The translations under genes were made by a program, and so were the position numbers. Of a DNA stretch of 64,000 nucleotides, positions 10,017-19,401 are shown piece by piece. Source of the stretch: Maridesulfovibrio sp. (GTDB taxonomy: Bacteria; Desulfobacterota; Desulfovibrionia; Desulfovibrionales; Desulfovibrionaceae); NCBI RefSeq assembly GCF_963666665.1, contig NZ_OY762999.1:4269211-4333210 (forward strand). The letters run 5' to 3'. How positions within the stretch are numbered: position 1 is the stretch's first letter; each line of letters begins with the position of its first letter. The notes under the pieces are model-generated. The model searched no databases, was not told the origin of the DNA, and saw only the letters and a list, made by a program, of their open reading frames with translations.

Positions 10017-10032
10017 TTTATCTCCATATAAT

Positions 10033-10046
10033 GTTGGACGTTCAAC
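10033..10046. promoter_or_regulatory. Inverted repeat upstream of recA
   Basis: GTTGGACGTTCAAC is palindromic apart from one pair of positions and lies about 17 bases before the recA start. The position suits a repressor site such as LexA. I do not know the SOS box of this organism, so the identity is inferred. Confidence 0.35.
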
Positions 10047-10277
10047 GTATCCTGTTCTTGTTTATTGTCACATGCGCAAGGCCGGTGTCGTAGACAGCTA
10101 AATATAATACTGTGACACCTGCATCCGGGATGCGTTTTTTCGTCCTCCTGCCTGACTGTTTCGAATTTTCGACACAACGGGCAAGTGATTCCCATATCAA
10201 ACCCGTTCAGATAAAGCAACGAACAATGCTGGTCGGATTTTGTTGCGGTTTCCATAAAATGAAGGTACAGCCGCCCC

Positions 10278-11330
10278 ATGAACAAACAATATGACGCTTT
10301 GGCCCTGTTTTCCGGGGGCCTCGACAGTATTTTGGCCTGCAAGGTCATTCAGGATCAGGGACTCAAGGTTCTCGGTCTGCACTTTGTCACGCCTTTTTTC
10401 GGTAATCCCGAGAAGATAGAACATTGGCAGGAAGTTTACGGGGTGGAAATCATGCCCGTGGACATCAGCGAAAAATATATTCAGATGATGCTTGATGTGC
10501 CTGACCATGGGATGGGTAAGCTGGTCAACCCCTGCGTGGATTGCAAAATTATGATGATCAGCCACGCCAAGACTCTCATGGAAGAGTTTGGTGCGAATTT
10601 TATCATTTCCGGTGAAGTTACCGGGCAGCGTCCCATGTCCCAGCGTCCGCCTGTCTTAAACGCTATCCGCAACAGTTCGGATACTGGTGACATCTTGCTT
10701 CGTCCGCTCTGTGCCCAGTCTCAGCCCGAAACAGCTGTGGAAAAATCAGGTCTGGTTGATCGCGAGAAATTGCCCAACATTTTCGGGCGAGGCCGCAAGA
10801 TTCAGCTCCAGATGGCCAAGGATTACGGATTCTCTGAAGTCCCGACTCCCGCAGGCGGCTGCAAGCTCACCGAGCAGGAAAATGCAGCCCGCTATTTTCC
10901 GCTTTTGCAGCGTTTGAATGAAGCGGATGTGAATTCCTTCCAACTGGCAACTACCGGACGTCAGTTCTGGGCCGGCAACAAGATGCTTGTGGTAGGGCGT
11001 AACCGCAACGACAATGAGCGCATTGAAGACCTCTATGAAGGTGAAGATTACCTTTTCGAAGTTCGCGGTTTTCCCGGTCCCTTGAGCATCGGCCGTGCTT
11101 TCTGTGATGAAGAATGGACACAGCAGGAAGTGCTCGACGCAGCAGCTATGACCGCATCATTTTCTCCCAAGGCCGTCAAATCCGGCGAGGAAATCCATGT
11201 GGCCGTGATCGGTCCCGAAGGGGAGATGATTGTAACGGTCATGCCCAACCGCGAAACATCTTTCATCCACCCGACTCTGGACGGCCTGAAAGAATGGAAA
11301 AAAGAACGCGGAGAAGAAAAAGGCAATTAA
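10278..11330 (+). CDS. PP-loop ATP pyrophosphatase with C-terminal NFACT-R-like domain
   Basis: The 350-residue protein opens with the N-type ATP-pyrophosphatase signature LFSGGLDSILA (residues about 10-20), as in tRNA thiolation enzymes such as MnmA and ThiI. It also has 'NPCVDCKIMMI' and 'TPAGGCKLT', whose cysteines could carry sulfur or a metal. Residues about 240-345 resemble the RNA-binding domain of NFACT proteins. A role in tRNA modification is likely. The enzyme class is clear, but the base modified is not. It is divergent from recA across about 260 bases. Confidence 0.75.
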   Translation: MNKQYDALALFSGGLDSILACKVIQDQGLKVLGLHFVTPFFGNPEKIEHWQEVYGVEIMPVDISEKYIQMMLDVPDHGMGKLVNPCVDCKIMMISHAKTLMEEFGANFIISGEVTGQRPMSQRPPVLNAIRNSSDTGDILLRPLCAQSQPETAVEKSGLVDREKLPNIFGRGRKIQLQMAKDYGFSEVPTPAGGCKLTEQENAARYFPLLQRLNEADVNSFQLATTGRQFWAGNKMLVVGRNRNDNERIEDLYEGEDYLFEVRGFPGPLSIGRAFCDEEWTQQEVLDAAAMTASFSPKAVKSGEEIHVAVIGPEGEMIVTVMPNRETSFIHPTLDGLKEWKKERGEEKGN

Positions 11331-11410
11331 GAGTGCCGGAAGTCCTTTTGCATTTAATAGCGACCTGCTATCCTGATCAGGATTTAATAACCAACACTAA
11401 AGGGTTCTAA

Positions 11411-12358
11411 ATGCTTTCCAATATATTTTTCTTTGTACTGAGTATCTTCCTGCTTTGGTTCGGTGCGGACTGGATTGTTGAGTCAGCCTCGAAGATTGCG
11501 AAGAAATACAAAGTGTCCGATCTGGTGATCGGACTGACCATTGTTGCTTTCGGTACTTCTGCTCCTGAATTTCTGGTTACAGCTACCGCAGCATTCAAGG
11601 GACTTTCTGATATTTCCCTTTCCAATGTTGTCGGGTCAAACATTTTTAACTTGGGTTTTATTCTGGGCCTGATGGCCTTGATCAAGCCTTTGCCGACCAA
11701 CAGGTCGTTGGCAATGCGCGATACTCCGCTGCTGCTTTTCACCACTGCACTCATTCTGGGCCTTGCCTATTTTGATATGCTGGACCGTTCCGCAGGTCTC
11801 ATGTTGCTGACAATTCTTGGTGCTTACATCGCCTATCTGCTAGTGCACAGCAAGAGGGCTGCCAATGCCATGGCCGGTATTGTACCGGATGTGGAAGAAG
11901 AGAACGGCAGCGAGATCAGTACAAAAGACTGGGTCAAGTTGCTGGCCGGATTTATTGGCATCGCACTTGGCGGTGATTTTATGGTTGATGCCGCTTCGGA
12001 GATTGCCCGTCATTTCGGTGTATCCAACTGGGTAATCGGCATGACCATCGTTGCTGCCGGAACCTCCCTGCCGGAACTGGTGACTTGTCTTGCCGCTTCC
12101 CTTAAGGGACGTAATGAAATGCTGCTTGGTAACCTTATCGGTAGTGACTTCTTCAACTTCGCCGGAGTACTGGGGCTTACCTGCCTGCTGCGTCCGCTGG
12201 AAGTTTCCCCGGATGCATTGCCCGGACTTACTGTTCTGGTCGGGATGGTTGCGCTGGTGCTCTTCTTCATCCGCACTGGGTGGAAGGTTTCCCGCTGGGA
12301 AGGTGCCGTTCTGGTCTGCCTGAGTCTCGGACGCTGGTGGTTTGACTTTACCAGCTAG
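11411..12358 (+). CDS. Calcium/sodium antiporter (YrbG/CaxA type)
   Basis: The 315-residue membrane protein has two inverted repeats, each with the cation-binding alpha motif: GTSAPEF near residue 55 and GTSLPEL near residue 218, with 'VVGSNIFNLG' and 'LIGSDFFNFAG' after them. About ten hydrophobic segments are visible. The family exchanges Ca2+ for Na+ or H+ across the inner membrane. The gene stands alone, 80 bases after the PP-loop gene and followed by a terminator. Confidence 0.93.
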   Translation: MLSNIFFFVLSIFLLWFGADWIVESASKIAKKYKVSDLVIGLTIVAFGTSAPEFLVTATAAFKGLSDISLSNVVGSNIFNLGFILGLMALIKPLPTNRSLAMRDTPLLLFTTALILGLAYFDMLDRSAGLMLLTILGAYIAYLLVHSKRAANAMAGIVPDVEEENGSEISTKDWVKLLAGFIGIALGGDFMVDAASEIARHFGVSNWVIGMTIVAAGTSLPELVTCLAASLKGRNEMLLGNLIGSDFFNFAGVLGLTCLLRPLEVSPDALPGLTVLVGMVALVLFFIRTGWKVSRWEGAVLVCLSLGRWWFDFTS

Positions 12359-12385
12359 ATTTTAGGCTGCCGAAACTGATTTTAT

Positions 12386-12421
12386 AAGCCTCCTGCATCG
12401 TTTGGTGCGGGAGGCTTTTTT
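12386..12421 (+). terminator. Terminator after the Na+/Ca2+ antiporter
   Basis: AAGCCTCCTGCA pairs with TGCGGGAGGCTT, with one mismatch, and is followed by a T run. Confidence 0.85.
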
Positions 12422-12476
12422 GTGTAATGTAAAACCTGTCGAGATTAATCAACAGAGAGAAATATAGGAGTGCCGG

Positions 12477-12899
12477 ATGGAGCTGGAAATAGTATATGAC
12501 TGCAAAAATGTTGATTGGAATGATGTGGTAGAAATGCTGAAATCAGTTGGAATGGCTTTTCATTCACCCGAAAAACACAGGCGTGCTTTTGAGGCTAGTC
12601 ATACTACTGTATTTATATATTCAGAAAAGCAGTTAGTCGGCTTTGGTAGAGCTATTTCTGACGGTGAATACCAAGCCGCTGTGTATGATTGTGCTGTTTC
12701 ATCAGCGTGTCAGGGGCAGGGTATAGGTTCCTTGATCATGCGTGAAATTTTAAAGCAGCTTCCTGATTGCAATGTGATTCTTTATGCTGCACCGGGAAAA
12801 GAGGGCTTTTATCAAAAACATGAATTCCGCAAGATGAAAACCGGGATGGCTCTCTTTGTTGATCAAATGGCCGCAATTAATAAAGGGTTCACTGAATAG
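12477..12899 (+). CDS. GNAT family N-acetyltransferase
   Basis: The 140-residue protein has the acetyl-CoA motif A as 'VSSACQGQGIGSLIMREIL' (Q/RxxGxG/A pattern, about residues 78-96) and the downstream 'FYQKHEFRKMK' strand. It resembles small YjdJ- or arylamine-like acetyltransferases, but the substrate cannot be read from sequence. The ATG at 12477 is preceded by TAGGAG. It is a single gene between two transporter genes. Confidence 0.85.
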   Translation: MELEIVYDCKNVDWNDVVEMLKSVGMAFHSPEKHRRAFEASHTTVFIYSEKQLVGFGRAISDGEYQAAVYDCAVSSACQGQGIGSLIMREILKQLPDCNVILYAAPGKEGFYQKHEFRKMKTGMALFVDQMAAINKGFTE

Positions 12900-13020
12900 G
12901 ACAGTTTGGCAGTGAGCAGAGTTCATTACTTCACTTTAGATCCTAATTCCTCGCATTTCATTCTTATCTGTCGTATAAAGCGAAAGATAATACCAAGCTG
13001 TCCAGAATAAGGAGTTCGTG

Positions 13021-14469
13021 ATGTCGCAAAGTTCAAGCGGTGCTTTCAGCCATCCCAAGCCATTTTATCTGCTCTTCTCCGTGGAGATGTGGGAACGGTT
13101 CGGCTACTACGGAATGCAGGCCCTTCTGGTTTTGTTCATGGTCAAGAAACTGGGGTTCTCCGACAATCTGGCGGACCAGACCTTCAGTGCTTTTGCGGCC
13201 CTTGTTTATGCTTTTATCTGCGCGGGCGGATATATCGGGGACAAGATTTTAGGTAACCGCAGAACCATGTTTCTTGGAGCCATTGTTCTTGCTTCCGGTT
13301 ACGGACTGCTGGGGTATGACTGCGAGAAATTTCTTTATCCTGCACTGGGCATAATCATTGCCGGGAACGGGCTGTTCAAGGCCAACCCCTCGGCGCTGGT
13401 TTCCAAGCTGTATGAAAAGGGAGATTCGCGTGTGGACGGGGCATTCACCCTTTACTACATGGCCATCAATATCGGTTCCTTTGCAGCCATGTCGCTCTGC
13501 CCGATTATCCAAAAGCATTATGGCTGGAATGCGGGGTTCTTTGTCTGTTTCATCGGTATGCTCATAGCTATCGGGAACTACATTGCTTTTCGTTCGATTC
13601 TTGATCCGGTGGGCTCAGAGGCTGATTTTGAACCGCTGGACATAAAGAAATTGTTCTTCACCTTGATCGGAACAGTTGCCATTGCCGGAACTTCGGCTTT
13701 ATTGCTGACTCACCTGACTCTTGCCCATGAATTGCTTTATGCCGCCCTTGTGGTGGTGGCAGTACTTTATGTGCGCGAGATCATGCGCGCTGAGCATCAT
13801 GAAAAAGCCAATCTGGTAGTTTGTTTGATCCTTATGGCTGAGGCTATTGTGTTCTTTGCCCTTTATCAGCAGATGCCGACTTCGTTGAACCTTTTTGCGG
13901 CCCGCAATGTGGACCCGCACATTTTTGGAATTCCGGTTGAAGCTGCTTCTTTTCAGGCTTTGAATCCGTTCTGGGTTATGATTATCAGCCCGGTGCTGGC
14001 GGTTGTGTACGCCCGATTGGATAAAGCCGGGAAGGATTTGTCCCTGCCCGGAAAATTTGCGCTTGGTATGCTCATGTGTTGCGCTGCGTTCATGACTTTG
14101 GGGTTTGTTGCCAAGTATCAGGCTGATGCCAACGGTTTTGTGTCCGGTAACTGGCTGGTTGTAAGTTACGGATTCCAGAGCCTCGGAGAACTGCTGGTCA
14201 GCGGGCTCGGGTTGGCAATGGTTGCCCGTTTGACACCGGAAAGGTCCATGGGATTTATGATGGGCGCGTGGTTCATGTTCCAATCTGTGGCAATGGTTCT
14301 AGGCGGAGAAATCGCAACTATGGCCAGTGTCCCTGAACATGGTATAACTGCTTTGCAGTCTATTGATATCTATGATGATCTGTTTCTGAAGATTGGAGTG
14401 TCCACCGGAGCTATAGGTTTGGTTATGGCCGGATTTGTTCCGGTGCTGAAAAAGTATATCCGGGACTAG
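13021..14469 (+). CDS. POT-family proton-dependent oligopeptide transporter
   Basis: The 482-residue protein has about 12-14 membrane segments and the PTR signature 'VEMWERFGYYGMQALLVLF', including the ExxERFxYY proton-coupling motif near the N-terminus, plus 'GGYIGDKILGNRRTM'. These mark di/tripeptide:H+ symporters. I chose ATG 13021 because AAGGAG lies 6 bases upstream; the GTG at 13018 would be too close. It has its own leader and no partner genes. Confidence 0.93.
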   Translation: MSQSSSGAFSHPKPFYLLFSVEMWERFGYYGMQALLVLFMVKKLGFSDNLADQTFSAFAALVYAFICAGGYIGDKILGNRRTMFLGAIVLASGYGLLGYDCEKFLYPALGIIIAGNGLFKANPSALVSKLYEKGDSRVDGAFTLYYMAINIGSFAAMSLCPIIQKHYGWNAGFFVCFIGMLIAIGNYIAFRSILDPVGSEADFEPLDIKKLFFTLIGTVAIAGTSALLLTHLTLAHELLYAALVVVAVLYVREIMRAEHHEKANLVVCLILMAEAIVFFALYQQMPTSLNLFAARNVDPHIFGIPVEAASFQALNPFWVMIISPVLAVVYARLDKAGKDLSLPGKFALGMLMCCAAFMTLGFVAKYQADANGFVSGNWLVVSYGFQSLGELLVSGLGLAMVARLTPERSMGFMMGAWFMFQSVAMVLGGEIATMASVPEHGITALQSIDIYDDLFLKIGVSTGAIGLVMAGFVPVLKKYIRD

Positions 14470-14606
14470 CCGGGAGTATTTGCCCCATTGAAAATCGACC
14501 GAAAAACCTTGCCTGTGGGCCTTAAGCTGTTTATTTATACTCTGAAAGTATATAAAAAATGCGGACGTGAATGTTCGCTCTTAAAAAGAATTCAAGGAGA
14601 TTAACT

Positions 14607-15338
14607 ATGAGTAGATTCGGTGCAGCCGGTTCCGTTAGCGCGAGACCGGAAGTCCTTAATGCATTTATGCGCGGCATTTACAGCTGGATGAGCGCGGGCC
14701 TGTTGGCTACCGCTGCCGTGGCATGGGTAACTCTTTCCACCCCGGCAGTGCTGAACCTCGTGCTGGCCCAGAATCCCGAAACCGGCATGATCGCCCCGAC
14801 CATGCTGTTCTGGGTTGCTGCCATCGGTGAAATCGGTCTGGTGTTCTACTTGTCCATGCGTATTTCCAAACTGTCTGCCGGTGCAGCTACCGGTCTGTTT
14901 ATGGCTTACAGCGCACTGAACGGTTTGACCCTTTCCACCATCCTGATTGCCTACACTGCGGCATCCATTTTCCAGACCTTCCTCGTTACTGCAGGAATGT
15001 TCGGAGCCATGTCCCTGTACGGTCTTACTACCCGTAAGGACCTGACCGGAATGGGTGCATTCATGATGATGGGTGTGTTCGGTATTCTCATCGCCATGGT
15101 GGTGAACTTCTTCATGCATAGTTCTGCACTGACTTTCGCCATTTCTGTTCTGGGTGTATTCATCTTCGCAGGCCTGACAGCTTACGACTCCCAGAAGCTC
15201 AAGGATATGGGCGAGTACATTCCTGCTGACGATGCAACCGCAGTAAGACGCGGCACCATCCTCGGTGCGTTGACCCTGTATCTCGACTTTATCAACATGT
15301 TCATCTTCCTGCTCCGTCTTATGGGTAACCGCGAGTAG
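14607..15338 (+). CDS. Bax inhibitor-1/YccA family membrane protein
   Basis: The 243-residue product has seven hydrophobic segments and the family's C-terminal signature 'AGLTAYDSQKLKDMGEY', with 'LGALTLYLDFINMFIFLLRLMG' closing the protein. Members are TMBIM-type proteins; some are Ca2+ channels and YccA modulates FtsH in E. coli. The ATG at 14607 is preceded by AAGGAG; an in-frame ATG at 14571 has no such site. A terminator follows. Confidence 0.93.
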   Translation: MSRFGAAGSVSARPEVLNAFMRGIYSWMSAGLLATAAVAWVTLSTPAVLNLVLAQNPETGMIAPTMLFWVAAIGEIGLVFYLSMRISKLSAGAATGLFMAYSALNGLTLSTILIAYTAASIFQTFLVTAGMFGAMSLYGLTTRKDLTGMGAFMMMGVFGILIAMVVNFFMHSSALTFAISVLGVFIFAGLTAYDSQKLKDMGEYIPADDATAVRRGTILGALTLYLDFINMFIFLLRLMGNRE

Positions 15339-15360
15339 TTGAGATAAGTTGTAGATTTAC

Positions 15361-15402
15361 AGGCACGCTCAAACTCAGTAGGGTTTGAGCGTGCCTTTTT
15401 TG
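15361..15402 (+). terminator. Terminator after the Bax-inhibitor-like gene
   Basis: AGGCACGCTCAAAC and its complement form a 14-bp stem followed by six or more T. Confidence 0.92.
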
Positions 15403-15424
15403 TGTTTAATCCAAGGAGATTGCC

Positions 15425-16504
15425 GTGTCCCTGCTCTTTAAGGCTCAGAAAATTCTCAGCCCCGTTCTCGCGCCTTTTTCGAAAGGATATGGTGCGGTTA
15501 TGGCTCGCCGTGCGGAAAAATATGCGCAGGGGGAATATGAGCGTTTTCGTCCTGAATGCCCGTGTATTTCCATAGGCAATATTGGGTCCGGGGGAAGCGG
15601 TAAAACTCCTGTGGCGGATTGGTTGCTTAAGTGGGCGGAGCGGGAAGGTTTGTTGACAGTGCTGCTGACCCGTGGTTATGGGGCCAAGCCTGCGCATTTG
15701 CCGTATCTGGTGAATCGGCTTAGTCCGGTTGGTGAGGCCGGGGATGAGCCGTTCATGCTGGCAAACGGCAATCCGCAGGCGAAGATTGTGGTTGATCCTG
15801 TGCGTAAACGTTCCGGTGATTGGGCTACGAAGGAATTTAAACCGCAATTGATGCTGCTTGATGACGGTTTCCAGCACATGGCTGTTGAGCGAGATCTTGA
15901 TTTCGTGCTGCTTACACCGGATGATTTTACAACAGGCTGGGATAAGGTCATTCCTCGGGGCACATGGCGGGAAAGTAAGCAGGCATTGCAACGGGCGGAT
16001 GTTTTTTTTGTGAAGAGCGGCCCGGAAGCTTTCCGGCGGATGCATTGGTTGATACAGGAAAAGCTGGCGAAGTTCGGGAATCCCGTATTTCAGTTTGAGC
16101 TTAAAGCCAAAGGCCTCAAACTCCTTGGCGAAGGGGAGCGGTTTGATTTCGGTAGCGATAAATATCTGCTCTTTGCGGGGATCGGTAAGCCGGAGATCCT
16201 GCGCACGGATGCAGAAAAATACATGGGCTGCGTGCCGGAAGAATTTATAATTTTCAAGGATCACCATGCTTACACTGTGCAGGATGTGGAAATGATCCGT
16301 AGGAAAGCGGCGGCAGCGGGTGTTAAGCGGATTATCTGCACCCCCAAAGACGCTGTGAAACTGACTAAACTCGGGTGTGAAGACTTTTACGTAATTGATT
16401 TGGAAGTGGAATTTAGAGAAGCCATATTTTTTGACGATACAAAAGAAGCTCCCTTCGATAAGTGGTGGAATAAACAAAGATTAACCGATGCGTTTAAGGT
16501 GTAA
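15425..16504 (+). CDS. lpxK: Tetraacyldisaccharide 4'-kinase
   Basis: LpxK phosphorylates the 4' position of the lipid A disaccharide at the inner membrane. The P-loop is GNIGSGGSGKTPVADWL (about residues 56-72), followed by 'TRGYGAK' and 'LLDDGFQH', all typical of the family. At 359 residues it is slightly longer than E. coli LpxK. Translation starts at a GTG with AAGGAG upstream. No other lipid A gene is adjacent. Confidence 0.95.
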   Translation: MSLLFKAQKILSPVLAPFSKGYGAVMARRAEKYAQGEYERFRPECPCISIGNIGSGGSGKTPVADWLLKWAEREGLLTVLLTRGYGAKPAHLPYLVNRLSPVGEAGDEPFMLANGNPQAKIVVDPVRKRSGDWATKEFKPQLMLLDDGFQHMAVERDLDFVLLTPDDFTTGWDKVIPRGTWRESKQALQRADVFFVKSGPEAFRRMHWLIQEKLAKFGNPVFQFELKAKGLKLLGEGERFDFGSDKYLLFAGIGKPEILRTDAEKYMGCVPEEFIIFKDHHAYTVQDVEMIRRKAAAAGVKRIICTPKDAVKLTKLGCEDFYVIDLEVEFREAIFFDDTKEAPFDKWWNKQRLTDAFKV

Positions 16505-16636
16505 AACGTATAGATATTCAAGTTAAAAACGGCCCAAAACTATTAAAAGTTTATTTGGACCCCGGGGGCCGCCGGAGGCGAAGCGAAATAATTAAAAAAA
16601 GCGCGATAGCGCATCAAATATTTCAGGAATATAAAA
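16505..16636. other. Structured spacer between lpxK and rnr
   Basis: This spacer has a GC-rich palindromic stretch around 16558-16582 (CCCCGGGGG and CCGCCGGAGGCG) followed by an A-rich tract and a small GCGCGATAGCGC hairpin just before the rnr ribosome site. It has the look of a short dispersed repeat or a processing site; I cannot assign it. Confidence 0.35.
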
Positions 16637-18877
16637 ATGGGAAAAAAAAGAAAATCGATAAATCCCGGTATGATCAAGCCTTATGAGGCAATGAATGTTT
16701 TCAAGCAAAGCCGCAAGCCTTTGGCTGTGGGCGAGTTGGAGAAAAGACTCGGACTGACCAAGCGGCACCGTAAATTCGTTAAAGATATACTGAAAGACCT
16801 TGTCCGCGAAGGCAAAATCATCAAGATCGGCAGCGCTTACGGCGTTGTTGAGAAAATGAATCTGGTTACCGGTAAATTGCAGGTTCAACGTTCCGGTGCT
16901 GCCTTTTTGATTCCGGACGATAAGAAACGCCAGGATATTTATATCCACACCAAGAACCTGCGCGATGCATGGCATGGCGACAGGGTCACCGTAGCAATTA
17001 CCGGCTCGCACTGGGGCGGTAAACGTGAAGAAGGGCGCGTGGTTCGGGTGCTTGAGCGTGGCAAGCAGGTCTTCCCGGTACGTGTGATCCGGCCCATGGG
17101 CGGAACTGCGCTTCTTTGCCATCCTACAGATCCTAGATTGGATTTCGGTATTGTGGTGGAACCTGATGAAGCCGTAGTTAATGAGCCTGTACTGGATGAT
17201 AACGGAAGAGAGATTTATCCTGCTGAATCAGTTGATACGGAAGTGGATTTCACACGAGTATCAAGAGGCGACATCCTGCTGGTGGCTCCCGGAGAGCAGA
17301 TAAATCCTTCGCTTTGGGAAGGGCGCATCCTGAAAATGCTGGGCGATGAAGATGATGCCCTTGTTCAGGAAGCTATTGTTAAGGCTAACCATGGTATTCC
17401 GACTGCTTTTCCGTCCAAGGTTCTGGCTTTGGCTGATGCCCTGCCTGATGAACCGGTGGAAGAAGATTTTGCTGATCGTGAAGATATGCGTGATATTTCT
17501 TTTGTGACTATCGACGGTGTGACCGCAAAAGACTTTGACGATGCTGTTTTCGTGGAAAAGACTGCTGGAGGTTATTTTTTGCGGGTGGCAATTGCGGATG
17601 TCAGCCACTATGTGGCTATGGACTCACCGCTGGATCGTGAGGCCTTGAAGCGCGGTAACTCCTATTATTTCCCCAAGTCCGTGGAGCCGATGTTTCCAGA
17701 GGCTCTGAGTAACGGGCTGTGCAGTTTGAACCCGGACGTAAACCGTCTGGCTATGACCGCAACTATTGAGTTTGATAAGGATGGTGCCCCTGTAAAATCT
17801 TCTTTTGCCCCGGCGGTGATCAGGAGTCAGGGCCGTTTGACTTATGAACAGGTCTACAAGGGCGTTATTCTCGGTGAAAAAGAAGAGCAGGAAAGCCTCG
17901 GCGATTTGCTGCCCATGCTGAAGCTTTGCGAAGAGCTGGCCCGTAAAATTAACAGGCGACGCAATGCCCGGGGCAGTCTTGAGTTTGACCTGCCTGAACC
18001 GGAAATTCTTTTTAACTTGCAGGGACGGACTGTGGATATTCGTCCGCGTTGCCGTAACTTTGCGCACCAGATAGTTGAAGAATTTATGATTGCTGCCAAC
18101 GAGGCGGTGGCGGAATTTTTGACTGAAAAGGAAATCGGATGTCTGTACCGCGTACACCCCGGACCGGACGAAGAAAAACTTACCAACCTGTTCAAAGTGC
18201 TGCGCAAGATCGGGATCAGCAAGCAGATTCCTGATCCGGTAACTCCGCAGACCTTGCAGGCAGTGATTAAAGATTCCGAAGGCACGGATCAGGAGTATAT
18301 TGTCAACCGGTTGCTGCTGCGTTCCATGAAGCAGGCCAAGTATGAGCCGGATAATGAAGGACACTTCGGACTGGCATCTGAATGCTACTGCCATTTTACT
18401 TCACCGATCAGGCGTTACGCCGACCTCGTGGTGCATCGGCTTTTGAAAGTTGCGTTGGGTGATGAGCATCAGGCGATTCCCGGACAGAAACAATTGGGAC
18501 GTATTGGTAATTCCATCAGCGGAACAGAGCGCACAGCCATGGAAGCAGAGCGCGAAATTCTCAAGCGGCTGACCATTATTTTCCTTAAGGATAAGGTCGG
18601 CGAAGAATTTACCGGAGTAATTTCTTCTATTGCTGAATTCGGATTCTGGGTGGAATTTCAGGAGGTCATGGCCGAAGGTATGGTCCGCCTTTCATCGCTT
18701 GGTGATGACTACTACACCTTCTGGGCTGATCGTCAGATGATCGTCGGTGAGCGCACCGGACATGCATTCCGATTGGGACAGAAGATCACCGTGCGGCTGG
18801 AGTCAGTCAGCCTTGAATTGCTGGAAGCGAACCTTTCATTGGTCTCCGGCGCTGAAGACTACAAGAAGTTTGTCTAA
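16637..18877 (+). CDS. rnr: Ribonuclease R
   Basis: The 746-residue protein has an N-terminal winged-helix-like region, cold-shock OB domains, the RNB catalytic domain with 'TIDGVTAKDFDDAVFVE' (the DxxxxxDDA metal-binding aspartates near residues 295-303), 'FTSPIRRYADLVVHR', and a C-terminal S1 domain. This is the order in RNase R, a processive 3'-5' exoribonuclease that degrades structured RNA. A terminator follows the stop. Confidence 0.96.
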   Translation: MGKKRKSINPGMIKPYEAMNVFKQSRKPLAVGELEKRLGLTKRHRKFVKDILKDLVREGKIIKIGSAYGVVEKMNLVTGKLQVQRSGAAFLIPDDKKRQDIYIHTKNLRDAWHGDRVTVAITGSHWGGKREEGRVVRVLERGKQVFPVRVIRPMGGTALLCHPTDPRLDFGIVVEPDEAVVNEPVLDDNGREIYPAESVDTEVDFTRVSRGDILLVAPGEQINPSLWEGRILKMLGDEDDALVQEAIVKANHGIPTAFPSKVLALADALPDEPVEEDFADREDMRDISFVTIDGVTAKDFDDAVFVEKTAGGYFLRVAIADVSHYVAMDSPLDREALKRGNSYYFPKSVEPMFPEALSNGLCSLNPDVNRLAMTATIEFDKDGAPVKSSFAPAVIRSQGRLTYEQVYKGVILGEKEEQESLGDLLPMLKLCEELARKINRRRNARGSLEFDLPEPEILFNLQGRTVDIRPRCRNFAHQIVEEFMIAANEAVAEFLTEKEIGCLYRVHPGPDEEKLTNLFKVLRKIGISKQIPDPVTPQTLQAVIKDSEGTDQEYIVNRLLLRSMKQAKYEPDNEGHFGLASECYCHFTSPIRRYADLVVHRLLKVALGDEHQAIPGQKQLGRIGNSISGTERTAMEAEREILKRLTIIFLKDKVGEEFTGVISSIAEFGFWVEFQEVMAEGMVRLSSLGDDYYTFWADRQMIVGERTGHAFRLGQKITVRLESVSLELLEANLSLVSGAEDYKKFV

Positions 18878-18880
18878 ATA

Positions 18881-18917
18881 AAAGCCCGCCCAATTGCTGA
18901 TTGAGCGGGCTTTTTTA
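18881..18917 (+). terminator. Terminator after rnr
   Basis: GCCCGC(C)CAAT pairs with ATTG(A)GCGGGC around a short loop, followed by six T. Confidence 0.88.
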
Positions 18918-18939
18918 ATGTCGTGCAGTAATCTTAAAT

Positions 18940-19239
18940 TTAACGGGTGGCGATCTGTTCAATCCGGCGTGCAATTTTGCAGAACAGGGTCAGCTCGCAT
19001 ACTTTTTCGTCAATTTCACAGGCGTAGATGTCATCCGCCTCGGCAATCGCGTTCAAGGATTCATAAACCTTGACCAGTGTTTCCGGTGAGATGCGTCCGC
19101 AAAGGTCAGTTATCATTTTTCTCAGTTCCATAGGGGCATCATCGAGCAATGACAATTCAACCCCGGCATCACCGAAGTCGAATTCAAAGTGCTCCACGTA
19201 TTCAGTAGCCAGATTTTTCACAATCAAGTCATTACTCAT
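18940..19239 (-). CDS. Conserved hypothetical protein, small acidic
   Basis: The 99-residue product (MSNDLIVKNL...) is acidic, mostly helical in appearance, and has three cysteines in its last third, but no recognised motif. I chose ATG 19239 because GGAG lies 6 bases upstream; a TTG at 19251 would be the only longer start. It is convergent with rnr and divergent from the S24 repressor gene, so it could be a target or partner of that regulator. No function is proposed. Confidence 0.65.
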   Translation of the reverse strand: MSNDLIVKNLATEYVEHFEFDFGDAGVELSLLDDAPMELRKMITDLCGRISPETLVKVYESLNAIAEADDIYACEIDEKVCELTLFCKIARRIEQIATR

Positions 19240-19401
19240 CAAGCTCTCCAAGGACTATATCCCCTAACTATTTGCATACGTTACTACAAACGAATTTTTT
19301 TTGAAAGCTTTCTCTGTTTATAAAAATAGTTGCAATATCGAATTGTGAATGTTAACTATAGATGAACTTTTGCGTTAAACAGTTGTTAATTTGAGGTGCC
19401 G

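Noticed and set aside
15182..16477. 431-residue open frame on the minus strand
   Set aside because: It lies opposite lpxK and the end of the Bax-inhibitor-like gene and shows no recognised protein pattern.
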